Below, one piece after another: positions 26,022 to 31,937 of a DNA stretch of 43,278 nucleotides. Made by a program: the position numbers and the translations under genes. The DNA is taken from positions 1 to 43,278 of IMG/VR virus record IMGVR_UViG_3300033388_001377, one strand, 5' to 3'. Each line of letters begins with the position of its first letter. Position 1 is the first letter of the stretch. The DNA comes from a virus. Under the pieces are notes generated by a model. The model had not been told where the DNA came from and searched no databases. It was given only the letters and a program-made list of their open reading frames with translations.

Positions 26022-26096
26022 ACACGGTGGGGAGACTCCACGAGACCCTTTTGGGTTTCTGCGCATCTCAGCGCGTCCTCAGTCGTATATCCGTGT
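26022..26096 (-). ncRNA. Type I hammerhead ribozyme-like fold
   Basis: All core parts occur in the right order on the minus strand. CUGAGGA (26082-26076) fits CUGANGA. Stem II is GCGC/GCGC with a 6-base loop. GAAA is at 26059-26056. Stem III is ACCC/GGGU with an AAAA loop. The cleavage triplet GUC ends at 26044, so cleavage is expected between 26044 and 26043. Stem I pairs ACGA (26086-26083) with UCGU (26043-26040) and continues, after an internal loop, as ACACGG (26096-26091) with CCGUGU (26027-26022). The one flaw is a C-A mismatch at the base of stem II, normally a G-C pair. The fold lies in a gene-free stretch just ahead of the packaging genes. Confidence 0.75.
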
Positions 26097-26322
26097 CCAG
26101 ATGCTTCTTATGTCAGCGGCCTTGAGAAGCCAGCGATTAGAACGCATTTAACGTTATGTACCTTCGCACTTTTCCGCGTTCGTGTCAAGAGCCTGTGCAG
26201 TGCGCTTGATCAAGAACCGATTGCGCGAGCTTTAACCGTGCCGAGAGATGAAGTCAAGAACCAAGTCCCAACCTGCTAATTGGCAAAATAATGCAAGCCA
26301 AAAGAACTTTTCAAGAAACGGC

Positions 26323-26481
26323 CTACTTTCCGCTAAAATACCATCCTTTCGGGGGCAACGTCCTCATATTCCATCGAATCATCTTTTTGCCGAGCCTTGG
26401 ATTTACCAGCGCAACAATCCAGTTCAGCAACAAAAGTATCAGCTCAAGAATCGCCATCGGTATGATAAGAAGTTTTCTCAT
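26323..26481 (-). CDS. Small membrane protein
   Basis: 52 residues from the ATG at 26481, starting MRKLLIIPMAILELILLLLN. One long hydrophobic helix (about residues 4-27) is followed by a basic, Trp- and Pro-containing tail (KKMIRWNMRTLPPKGWYF). It begins 2 bases after the stop of the release-factor-like gene, so the two are probably co-translated. Holin-like size and topology; no family match. Confidence 0.6.
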   Translation of the reverse strand: MRKLLIIPMAILELILLLLNWIVALVNPRLGKKMIRWNMRTLPPKGWYFSGK

Positions 26482-26483
26482 GT

Positions 26484-26840
26484 CTATTCTTCAACCCACT
26501 TTCCGCCTTCGTCTTTAACATCGACTCTGATTTCTTTCATCTGTTTATCAACGATCTTGTCGACGCCCGCAAGCGTGCCGCTCTGCCTCGAAGTTTCCAG
26601 CCTGTGCCAGTTATTGAACTCCTTGGTATTTGCCATGCGTTTAAATGCGGCCTCTTTATTCTTCCGCTGTGATCGCCCATCCTCTGATTTGCCAACAGCG
26701 CCGGATGAAACATGCGTACACCTGACACAATTCGCGGTCCTGTTTCGCTTCTGCCCGCCCTTGCCGCTTCCGACATAGTAATCAAATTCGCAATCATTCG
26801 CCGTTACGCTGAACAATATCTCCCTGTTTGCCTTGTTCAT
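26484..26840 (-). CDS. GGQ-domain protein, release factor / ArfB-like peptidyl-tRNA hydrolase
   Basis: 118 residues. A central GSGKGGQKRNRTANCVRCTH segment places the catalytic GGQ at residues 28-30, followed by GRSQRKNKEAAFKRM, the second conserved block of the RF-1 catalytic domain. The codon-recognition domain of a true release factor is absent. The C-terminal part (about 70-118) is charged and helical, as in ArfB, where a basic tail enters the empty mRNA channel. The expected reaction is hydrolysis of peptidyl-tRNA on ribosomes. It sits at the start of the late operon with a GAGGAG site. Cys17, Cys38 and Cys41 are not part of the known active site. Confidence 0.8.
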   Translation of the reverse strand: MNKANREILFSVTANDCEFDYYVGSGKGGQKRNRTANCVRCTHVSSGAVGKSEDGRSQRKNKEAAFKRMANTKEFNNWHRLETSRQSGTLAGVDKIVDKQMKEIRVDVKDEGGKWVEE

Positions 26841-26850
26841 ATTTTCTCCT

Positions 26851-26888
26851 CGTTTTAACCTATCACTTGAGTTCTGTTGTGAGCTGGA
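26851..26888. repeat. Repeat A, copy 1
   Basis: CGTTTTAACCTATCACTTGA followed by GTTCTG, TGTGAGCTGGA. It covers the 3' end and stop of the 26863-27084 gene and the leader of the next. Related copies stand at 27100-27139 (small insertions) and, in part, at 27171-27190. Confidence 0.7.
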
Positions 26889-27084
26889 TATCGATCAGCT
26901 TTGTAGTGCACATATATTGGTGTAAAGGAGTGGTCAGAGTGTCTTTGTCGAACCACATTTTCCCGCCTCCGCTGACGCCCTCCGCAAAGAATCTTGTGTC
27001 ATCCTCTTTTGTTATCACCGCATCGTTAACAACGTCTCCGCGTTCCGTCATTGCGACCATTTTGACCTTGTCTCCAACCTTCAT
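26863..27084 (-). CDS. Small beta-rich protein, first gene of the late operon
   Basis: 73 residues starting MKVGDKVKMVAMTERGD, with AAGGAG upstream. The opening looks like a small SH3-like or KOW-type barrel, and the next strands (DTRFFAEGVSGGGKMWFDKDTL) fit this. The 3' end of the gene, including its stop, is copied in the leader region at 27100-27139. No specific function can be assigned. Confidence 0.6.
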   Translation of the reverse strand: MKVGDKVKMVAMTERGDVVNDAVITKEDDTRFFAEGVSGGGKMWFDKDTLTTPLHQYMCTTKLIDIQLTTELK

Positions 27085-27099
27085 CTGTTTCTCCTTTTC

Positions 27100-27139
27100 G
27101 TTTTAACCCCTATCACTTGAGTTCTGCCTGTGAGCTGGA
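27100..27139. repeat. Repeat A, copy 2
   Basis: Nearly the same sequence as 26851-26888, with CC inserted in the TAACC run and again near TGCCTG. It lies upstream of the gene whose 3' end contains copy 1, and both copies directly follow a CTCC-rich ribosome-site strand. It may be a remnant of a duplicated gene end. Confidence 0.7.
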
Positions 27140-27170
27140 AACACCTACCCGTAAGCTTGGGAAGGTGCTG

Positions 27171-27190
27171 TTTTAATCTATCACTTTGAG
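27171..27190. repeat. Repeat A, partial copy 3
   Basis: TTTTAATCTATCACTTTGAG matches the first half of the repeat with three changes. Confidence 0.5.
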
Positions 27191-27423
27191 ACTGATGATC
27201 GCTATCAACGTTTAGTGGGTCAAGTGGCCTCCGGTTGTGCTATAAGCCTCCCCACACCCTACAGGCTTGCGCCTCACAACGGCAGTATAATTTTAAATCG
27301 GATGATGGTATTATGTTTGTTTTTACCTGCACCCCTAGAGAAATATTATCGCTTCGGTCATTACAACTCTGGAACAGCACAGAACGCTTTACGCGGTCAC
27401 AACGGGCGACTATGTGCAGGCAC

Positions 27424-27493
27424 AAAAAAAGAGCACCTCTTGTGGGAGTTGAAGCGCGGCGCAAATAACCGACCTCCCACAAGAACTGCTCTT
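27424..27493 (-). terminator. Strong minus-strand terminator with 20-base inverted repeat
   Basis: Arms 27429-27448 and 27474-27493 pair over 20 bases with two mismatches, around a 25-base loop. On the minus strand the hairpin ends in seven Ts. It ends the short leftward operon of 27566-29217 and insulates the late operon from it. Confidence 0.8.
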
Positions 27494-27565
27494 CTTTGCC
27501 TTTTCGCGGGCTTCACTCCGCTTAACACCCAAGTAACTTACCAAACAGGCGCAGTATTGCAACCC

Positions 27566-27814
27566 CTAATTTAGGGTTATTACATCGAAACGCCCCCCAA
27601 AGACGCCAAACACGCAAAGAAAGGCAAACACAATAGCAACAATCCCGCAACAAGCCGCAATAGACATAAAGGCAATATGAAAAAAGTCGGGGCGAAAAAA
27701 GAGGCTTCCAAGCTCCTTCCTGACTTCCTGAACACAGCCCCATAAAAGAAAAACCCCAACAAACAATATAAGAACAAGACGAATTGCCCAGCCTACATCT
27801 ACATACTCAATCAT
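27566..27814 (-). CDS. Small membrane protein
   Basis: 82 residues from the ATG at 27814, which has GGAGAG upstream and an ATGA overlap with the previous gene; an ATG at 27826 is too far from that site. Two hydrophobic segments (about residues 9-27 and 45-72) with a charged link (QEVRKELGS). The stop lies inside a small AACCC/GGGTT hairpin. Last gene before the terminator. No family match. Confidence 0.65.
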   Translation of the reverse strand: MIEYVDVGWAIRLVLILFVGVFLLWGCVQEVRKELGSLFFRPDFFHIAFMSIAACCGIVAIVFAFLCVFGVFGGRFDVITLN

Positions 27815-27999
27815 AACACTCTCCATTCGTGTGCTAGTTCCAGCCTTCTACAAGCGGCAACCATGCGCTTTATAGCGGTGTCTTCTGCCGAGCGCGCATC
27901 ATCACCGCGCAACTGTGATGCCACCCATCTGTTATTTTCAGCCATGGTAAAGTGGTGTTGCGCCATAAACTCGTTGTGATTTACGTCAAAGTCAGCCAT
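27811..27999 (-). CDS. Small soluble protein, function unknown
   Basis: 62 residues from the ATG at 27999, 7 bases after GGAGGG; an ATG at 28005 is too close to that site. Helical, His- and Met-rich N-terminus (NHNEFMAQHHF), then a basic helix (RMVAACRRLELAHEWR). It overlaps the next gene by ATGA. Confidence 0.55.
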   Translation of the reverse strand: MADFDVNHNEFMAQHHFTMAENNRWVASQLRGDDARSAEDTAIKRMVAACRRLELAHEWRVL

Positions 28000-28020
28000 C
28001 CTCATCCCTCCGATTTATTT

Positions 28021-28095
28021 TCACTTTTCCCCGCCAGCCATTCGCCCAGAATCCACTATGACGGTCGGTAATTCTTTGCCGGTTTTATTGCTCAA
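28021..28095 (-). CDS. Possible tiny protein with TTG start
   Basis: 24 residues (SNKTGKELPTVIVDSGRMAG...) from a TTG directly after the upstream TGA. GGAG stands 5 bases before it, inside the end of the upstream gene. Coupling and ribosome site support it; length and start codon make it uncertain. Confidence 0.35.
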   Translation of the reverse strand: MSNKTGKELPTVIVDSGRMAGGEK

Positions 28096-28278
28096 TCATG
28101 CTCCAATTATTAATTTAACGAAAAACATATATCCGCGCCCTAACAAAAGAGCAACTGACACCAGCGCGACAATGAAGATTAGGAAATTATAAATCTTAAT
28201 CTCATACCAATCACAGACAGCATAGATTCCGAACAGAATAAAAACAACAAGCGCGATTGCGCCTAATATATCAAACAT
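28096..28278 (-). CDS. Small membrane protein with two spans
   Basis: 60 residues, almost entirely hydrophobic: spans at about residues 3-24 and 31-57, joined by CDWYEIKI. GGGAG precedes the ATG. It is one of two membrane proteins in this short early operon. No function is recognised. Confidence 0.6.
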   Translation of the reverse strand: MFDILGAIALVVFILFGIYAVCDWYEIKIYNFLIFIVALVSVALLLGRGYMFFVKLIIGA

Positions 28279-28328
28279 AATTTTCTCCCTTTTTCGCCAG
28301 CCGCAACCAAAGAGGAAGCGGCAGACCG

Positions 28329-28550
28329 TTACGCTAGTTCTTCCTCGTCATCAATGCTATCGTACAAATACACAACGGCATCAACACCACACCCGCCCAT
28401 TCTATCTTGATGATAAACGTTGTGATAAGCGCCGCATTCATGACAAATAAAGCGCGACTGCCATGGTCCAGCGTCAAGTGTTCTGCCGCTTTCGTTTCCG
28501 CATTTAAGGCATAGTTTCGGCGTAAATCTTTCGACGGTTATCTTCTTCAT
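28329..28550 (-). CDS. Zinc-ribbon protein
   Basis: 73 residues. CLKCG and CHECG form a likely four-cysteine zinc ribbon 19-22 residues apart, with an acidic tail (DSIDDEEELA). GGGAGGGATG lies ahead of the start. One of many tiny zinc-ribbon proteins in the early regions of this genome. It could bind DNA, RNA or a host protein; nothing more specific can be said. Confidence 0.65.
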   Translation of the reverse strand: MKKITVERFTPKLCLKCGNESGRTLDAGPWQSRFICHECGAYHNVYHQDRMGGCGVDAVVYLYDSIDDEEELA

Positions 28551-28599
28551 CCTTCATCCCTCCCTTTGAGGTTGCGCCGGATCTCTCCGGCTTGCGTGG

Positions 28600-28749
28600 T
28601 TAGATACCGCTATTAAACCTTGCGCCATTGAATCCGTCATCCCATGGGCAATGACGCATATCGGTTTCAGGGTAAGGGTTGTCGCTCTCTGAGTGACCGT
28701 TGTAATATGCATCCCATCCGAGTTCATAAAAATACTCTTTATTCATCAT
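28600..28749 (-). CDS. Small RMF/CrpP-like protein
   Basis: 49 residues, MMNKEYFYELGWDAYYNGHS then DNPYP and CPWDDGFNGARF. The spacing G..A...G......NPYP......W..GF..A is that of the ribosome modulation factor/CrpP family of small phage and bacterial proteins. Family members bind ribosomes or modify small molecules; which applies here cannot be told. The start (ATGATG at 28749) overlaps the upstream gene by 11 bases and has a purine-rich site. Confidence 0.6.
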   Translation of the reverse strand: MMNKEYFYELGWDAYYNGHSESDNPYPETDMRHCPWDDGFNGARFNSGI

Positions 28750-28894
28750 TCCCACCGCCTCTTATATTAGCAATCGCTTCCTCAAGCTCGATAATCCTCG
28801 TACTCATTGCCTCGATTGAAAACTGTCGCCACGCCCCTGTTGGCGAATTGCGAAACATCAAAACACCATTTATTATTTTCTTTTCGTAAAACAT
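28739..28894 (-). CDS. Small hypothetical protein
   Basis: 51 residues (MFYEKKIINGVLMFRNSPTG...), with strand-rich N-terminus resembling a short 'display' beta hairpin, then a helix (MSTRIIELEEAIANI). CGGAGG precedes the ATG at 28894. No family recognised. Confidence 0.6.
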   Translation of the reverse strand: MFYEKKIINGVLMFRNSPTGAWRQFSIEAMSTRIIELEEAIANIRGGGNDE

Positions 28895-28929
28895 CCCTAT
28901 TTCCTCCGTGTTGCGGTTAGTCGTGCGTT

Positions 28930-29217
28930 CTATCTTGCGGTTATAATCGCCGTTTCGTGTATTTCTTCGTCTGTCAATTCGCGCGGGTCCGAATCAATAA
29001 CCGTCCCCATTGAGTGGATCAGCTCTTTAATTGTAGGCTTTTTATTTCCCGCATCCAACTCTTGTTCTAGCGCCTTGCGGATATAGCCGCCAAGTTCGGT
29101 TATTTCGTCAGGCGTTGGCTCGTGTCCAAGCGCCTCATTAAGCGCCATATATTGAGCCACTACAAGGTCACCGAAAATCAGGTGGTGTGGTTTGTAATTT
29201 TTGCAAGTCGTGTTCAT
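28930..29217 (-). CDS. First gene of the short leftward early operon, function unknown
   Basis: 95 residues from the ATG at 29217, which follows AGGAGG; the frame is open to 29274 but that stretch contains the promoter. Helical, with HLIFGDLVVAQYMALNEALG and an acidic C-terminus. The first gene after the minus-strand promoter is a reasonable place for a regulator or host-takeover factor, but no DNA-binding motif is seen. Confidence 0.65.
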   Translation of the reverse strand: MNTTCKNYKPHHLIFGDLVVAQYMALNEALGHEPTPDEITELGGYIRKALEQELDAGNKKPTIKELIHSMGTVIDSDPRELTDEEIHETAIITAR

Positions 29218-29242
29218 CCGATTTCCTCCTGTTGATGTGATG

Positions 29243-29270
29243 AAGCTACCAGAAACCGGTGAGAGGTCAA
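29243..29270 (-). promoter_or_regulatory. Sigma70-like promoter, leftward
   Basis: TTGACC (29270-29265), 16 bases, TAGCTT (29248-29243) on the minus strand, 26 bases before the ATG of 28930-29217. It mirrors the rightward promoter at 29340-29367 in hexamers and spacing. Confidence 0.6.
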
Positions 29271-29290
29271 ACACTATTTATAAAAAGATT

Positions 29291-29320
29291 CACTTTTCCG
29301 CAAAAGAGCACTTTTCTGCA
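29291..29320. promoter_or_regulatory. Tandem 12-base repeats between divergent promoters, operator candidate
   Basis: CACTTTTCCGCA (29291-29302) and CACTTTTCTGCA (29309-29320) differ at one base and are separated by 6 bases, so they start 18 bases apart, on nearly the same helix face. An imperfect inverted pair, AACACTATTTATA and TATAAACAGTAGTT, flanks them. A regulator bound here could control both promoters. Confidence 0.45.
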
Positions 29321-29339
29321 TTTAATCTATAAACAGTAG

Positions 29340-29367
29340 TTGACATAAACTGTGAGTGTGCTACCTT
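29340..29367 (+). promoter_or_regulatory. Sigma70-like promoter, rightward
   Basis: TTGACA, 16 bases, TACCTT, 47 bases before the first rightward gene. The consensus -35 is the strongest in the window. Confidence 0.65.
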
Positions 29368-29414
29368 GTATCCATCGCCAGCGGATAGGCCAACGGCACA
29401 ACGGAGAAAATGAG

Positions 29415-29594
29415 ATGAATGATTTTAAAACAAATGTAGAACTAGCAATGGAGGACGCCCACAGCAAAGCATCGCATGATTTCAAAAAAGGATTGTCATG
29501 TGATTCGGAAAGGCACGATGCGATGTCAGGAAGTGCGTGGGATGCGTGGTATTCGCAGAGATATATGGAGGAGATTAAGTCAGATACCGTCTAA
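29415..29594 (+). CDS. Small early protein, function unknown
   Basis: 59 residues from the ATG at 29415, 8 bases after GGAG; upstream in-frame codons would lie on the promoter. Helical and acidic, with SGSAWDAWYSQRYMEE near the end. It is the first gene downstream of a strong promoter. No family recognised. A GCCCGA/TCGGGC hairpin without a T-run follows. Confidence 0.6.
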   Translation: MNDFKTNVELAMEDAHSKASHDFKKGLSCDSERHDAMSGSAWDAWYSQRYMEEIKSDTV

Positions 29595-29645
29595 CCACCC
29601 ACAGCCCGCCCGAGCTTATCGGGCAGAACTTAACAGGAGAAAGAA

Positions 29646-29789
29646 ATGAAACAGGATAAAATGAGTTACGTTCACTTCAGGAAAGAAGGAACAACCGGCG
29701 TATGTGGTCGGGCGCATGTCCACACGACTAAAAAGCAGAAGCTCGTAACCTGCCAGTTTTGTAATGATAAAATAAGGAAAGCAAAATGA
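29646..29789 (+). CDS. Tiny zinc-finger-like protein
   Basis: 47 residues (MKQDKMSYVHFRKEG...). One Cys and two His (VCGRAHVH) followed by TCQFC could make a small zinc site. The C-terminus is basic (NDKIRKAK). AGGAGAA precedes the ATG at 29646 and the stop overlaps the next start as ATGA. Confidence 0.6.
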   Translation: MKQDKMSYVHFRKEGTTGVCGRAHVHTTKKQKLVTCQFCNDKIRKAK

Positions 29790-30088
29790 GCCTCACAAAC
29801 GAAGAAAAACAGGTACTGCGGGCCGAACCGGATCCGTACAGCCCGCAAAGCATCTACGCGCTGAACAAGGCGGGAACCACTAAGCGCAACCGGCCTATGC
29901 TGGGACTGCTGAAAAAGGCGGTTAAGAGCCTGAAGTATGACCGGCTGGAATCAAAGGCGCTGGAACTAAACGCCGTTCTTGACGAGATTCTACCGGCCAT
30001 GATGAAATACGTTTCGCCTTATGCCGCGGTTGTAATCGCGGAACTCATGCAGGAAATCGAAAACATTTCAGCGGAGGCCACCAAATGA
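29786..30088 (+). CDS. Helical early protein, function unknown
   Basis: 100 residues: a basic, Pro-containing N-terminal half (PYSPQSIYALNKAGTTKRNRP) and two amphipathic helices in the C-terminal half (LESKALELNAVLDEILPAMM, VVIAELMQEIENI). Overlaps both neighbours by ATGA. No family match. Confidence 0.6.
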   Translation: MSLTNEEKQVLRAEPDPYSPQSIYALNKAGTTKRNRPMLGLLKKAVKSLKYDRLESKALELNAVLDEILPAMMKYVSPYAAVVIAELMQEIENISAEATK

Positions 30089-30261
30089 GCGAGCCGAAAA
30101 TCATTAAGCACAAGATCGTTGACGGGTTTGAGTATAAGCAGAATACAAGCGTTCTTTGCGAATTCTGTGTTACAATGAACGCATCACCCCTGTGTTTCAA
30201 ACTCGTCCCATTTGGTGATAGATGCACCGGATCATGGAACAAAGTAAGAACGCAATACTGA
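30085..30261 (+). CDS. Small cysteine-rich protein
   Basis: 58 residues. Four cysteines (CEFC at 24-27, then positions 37 and 47) in a region with hydrophobic and basic residues suggest a zinc site of the CxxC...C...C kind. The ATG overlaps the previous stop as ATGA. Function unknown. Confidence 0.6.
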   Translation: MSEPKIIKHKIVDGFEYKQNTSVLCEFCVTMNASPLCFKLVPFGDRCTGSWNKVRTQY

Positions 30262-30272
30262 GGAGAAATGAA

Positions 30273-30542
30273 ATGAAAAAGAAATTAATCAAACAGCAAA
30301 TCGCAGTAGCATTTGAAGACGCAGTAAAAGAACTCGGCGGCGACATGGATGCACGAATCGCAGTATCGCAAATGTTCGATGAAGTTAAATTCGACGGCGA
30401 GCATCACCCGGACGCGCTGAAGGTCCACAAACAGCGCACCAGTCGCTTTGCATGGTTTTGGGCAATCATTCGTCGCTTGAACACAGAAGAGCGGCGAGAG
30501 GCGGGAATTCTTAGCGCGTACGACCATCAGGCAGTAAAATAA
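30273..30542 (+). CDS. Early protein, helical, function unknown
   Basis: 89 residues from the ATG at 30273, 7 bases after AGGAG; upstream in-frame ATGs overlap the previous gene. Starts MKKKLIKQQIAVAFEDAVKE, then a Trp/Phe-rich segment (RFAWFWAIIRRL) that could be a short membrane-associated helix. No family recognised. Confidence 0.55.
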   Translation: MKKKLIKQQIAVAFEDAVKELGGDMDARIAVSQMFDEVKFDGEHHPDALKVHKQRTSRFAWFWAIIRRLNTEERREAGILSAYDHQAVK

Positions 30543-30560
30543 CAAACAGGAGAAAGCAAA

Positions 30561-31007
30561 ATGAGCGAAAACACAGTAAAAGAAAAACAAGTGGAAATGG
30601 CAAAGGTTATTTGCGAGCAACGTAATTGCGCAAAGCTTGACTGCAAATTCTGCCCAGCACACAGAAGATTTAACGATGGGGATAATTGCGACTCAGGGTT
30701 TTGGGATACGCCTAATTCACATCTTGAAAGAATGGATGACGAGCAAATCGGAAGATTCGAAGCCTTCATCGCCAAGCACGACGGACCAGCAAAGCGCAAA
30801 GCACCAACACACAGCCGGAGCGTTTCGGAAATATGTAACGACATCGAATACAAGAAAGACGAAATCGACGGCCTGAGCATTGAGGAGTACACCTCAGAAA
30901 TGCAGAAGCACATTGACGAGCGCGACGAAAAGAACAAGCTGATCAAGGAATACCGCGCACGGATACGCAAACACAAATCACTGGATGAAGCAGGTCGGCT
31001 AGACTAA
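30561..31007 (+). CDS. Early protein with Cys-rich N-terminus and charged coiled coil
   Basis: 148 residues. The N-terminal third has CEQRNCAKLDCKFC and a later Cys, a likely zinc-binding knot. The C-terminal third is a long charged helix (IEYKKDEIDGLSIEEY...RARIRKHKSL), probably coiled coil. AGGAG precedes the ATG. Last gene before the bidirectional terminator. Function unknown. Confidence 0.6.
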   Translation: MSENTVKEKQVEMAKVICEQRNCAKLDCKFCPAHRRFNDGDNCDSGFWDTPNSHLERMDDEQIGRFEAFIAKHDGPAKRKAPTHSRSVSEICNDIEYKKDEIDGLSIEEYTSEMQKHIDERDEKNKLIKEYRARIRKHKSLDEAGRLD

Positions 31008-31029
31008 CCACCGCCACCAAAAAGAAGAA

Positions 31030-31062
31030 GCCGCTACCCGTAACAGGGGAGCGGCCTTTTTT
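31030..31062. terminator. Bidirectional Rho-independent terminator
   Basis: GCCGCT (31030-31035) pairs with AGCGGC (31050-31055), with inner CCC/GGG pairs. A run of six Ts follows on the plus strand (31057-31062) and an A-rich AAAAAGAAGAAG precedes it, so the minus-strand copy also ends in a T-rich tract. It separates the rightward early operon from the leftward replication operon, which meet here. Confidence 0.85.
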
Positions 31063-31066
31063 CGTG

Positions 31067-31195
31067 TTACTTGCCTTTTGCGCTGGTGAAGTTGAAGTGA
31101 TTAATCGCGCAGTGTTCGCAGATCGGACCCCCGTTAAAATTCTCGGCATAACGAGGAGCCACCGTCCCGCAGTTCGTGCAGGCTTCGAGTTTCAC
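31067..31195 (-). CDS. Tiny zinc-ribbon protein
   Basis: 42 residues from a GTG at 31195 that overlaps the upstream stop as GTGA. CTNCG and CEHC, 20 residues apart, form a four-cysteine ribbon; the tail is basic. An upstream in-frame ATG would overlap the previous gene by 76 bases. Last gene before the terminator. Confidence 0.55.
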   Translation of the reverse strand: MKLEACTNCGTVAPRYAENFNGGPICEHCAINHFNFTSAKGK

Positions 31196-31476
31196 ACCCA
31201 CAGCCCTGTCGCCTTGAGAATTGACTCGCACCACTGCCCTTCGTCCGCCGTCAATGCGATCTCCCAATTCGCGCCCATTTCAATCGCCACTTTGTGGCGC
31301 TCTTCCTTGGTCAGCCCCTTTAGCACGCGATGAATTGCGGTGAAGTCATGCGGATAATTGATTAGATAATAACCATTACCGTTCTTTGTGAACACAAAGT
31401 TTCCGACGACATCAATCTCGCTGAATTCGTATCCATCCAGTTTCGCCATTGCCATTGAAATATTTTTATCATCCAT
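31192..31476 (-). CDS. Phage ABA-sandwich-like protein
   Basis: 94 residues. The order AKLDGYEFSEI, then a strand pair, a helical middle, and a closing WEIAL...GQWCESILKATGLWV resembles the small phage ABA sandwich domain proteins of early regions. Their role is not known. No strong ribosome site before the ATG; the preceding tiny ORF ends 2 bases upstream, so coupling is likely. Confidence 0.55.
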   Translation of the reverse strand: MDDKNISMAMAKLDGYEFSEIDVVGNFVFTKNGNGYYLINYPHDFTAIHRVLKGLTKEERHKVAIEMGANWEIALTADEGQWCESILKATGLWV

Positions 31477-31478
31477 TT

Positions 31479-31583
31479 CTATTCACCCTCGCAATCCAAC
31501 CGCCGCAGCTCCTGCCGAATGAACAGCACGGCCTCGTATTCGGACCAGCCTAGATTAATAAGTGTCTGTACGTTTGTGTCCAT
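31479..31583 (-). CDS. Very small ORF
   Basis: 34 residues (MDTNVQTLINLGWSEYEAVLFIRQEL...), helical, with AAAGGAGG before the ATG at 31583, the best ribosome site in this area. Ends 2 bases before the next start. Probably translated; function unknown. Confidence 0.5.
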   Translation of the reverse strand: MDTNVQTLINLGWSEYEAVLFIRQELRRLDCEGE

Positions 31584-31594
31584 TGCGTCCTCCT

Positions 31595-31900
31595 TTAGTT
31601 CAATGCTTTCAAGATCTCATCAACTCGTTTCTGTGTCGGATCAGTTCTGTTTTTACGATGCATATTCTTTTCTTCATCCGACACACCGAAAGGAATTTTT
31701 ACCTCAATAACTAAGTGGTCACCCTCGTCCCGGATCCATCCCCAGTCTGAATAATCAGATGTGTCATGGTGTAGCTTTCCTTTCCACGGCATTGCATTCT
31801 CCTTTTTGCTGTTTTCAGTAATCGCATTATCAAATCCGCACCCTTGGCACGTGTCAAATCCCATGAGTTCTAGCCCGCATCCTTTGCACTTATCGCTCAT
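31595..31900 (-). CDS. Zinc-ribbon protein
   Basis: 101 residues from the ATG at 31900 (MSDKCKGCGLELMGFDTCQGCG); the longer frame to 31993 overlaps the upstream gene. Two CxGCG knuckles 13 residues apart form a zinc ribbon. The C-terminal half is acidic, with DYSDWGWI and a basic end. ATAGGAGAAATG leader, the same as that of the next gene upstream. Confidence 0.6.
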   Translation of the reverse strand: MSDKCKGCGLELMGFDTCQGCGFDNAITENSKKENAMPWKGKLHHDTSDYSDWGWIRDEGDHLVIEVKIPFGVSDEEKNMHRKNRTDPTQKRVDEILKALN

Positions 31901-31937
31901 GGTCATTTCTCCTATCCGTTCAATTTCAAGGTCCGTA

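Larger units (their letters stand above)
25908..26322 (-). other. Gene-free stretch ahead of the packaging genes
   Basis: 415 bases without a convincing gene on either strand. It holds the hammerhead fold and the tRNA D-arm fragment. The sequence GGTTCTTGA occurs twice (around 26215 and 26258). TTGACT, TTGACA and similar -35-like hexamers occur, but none has a good -10 at the right distance, so I do not call a promoter. A 19-codon GTG-started frame overlaps the end of the ribozyme and lacks a ribosome site. Confidence 0.6.
27085..27423 (-). other. Leader region of the late operon, non-coding
   Basis: No convincing gene on either strand. It contains repeat A copies 2 and 3, a hairpin AAGCCT/AGGCTT with a 13-base loop (near 27246-27270), and a 7-base inverted pair CCTGCAC/GTGCAGG about 90 bases apart. 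A late promoter should lie here because the terminator at 27424-27493 ends the upstream transcript. The best-looking candidate is TTGACC with GATCAT 17 bases away (near 27231-27203); it is weak. Confidence 0.5.
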
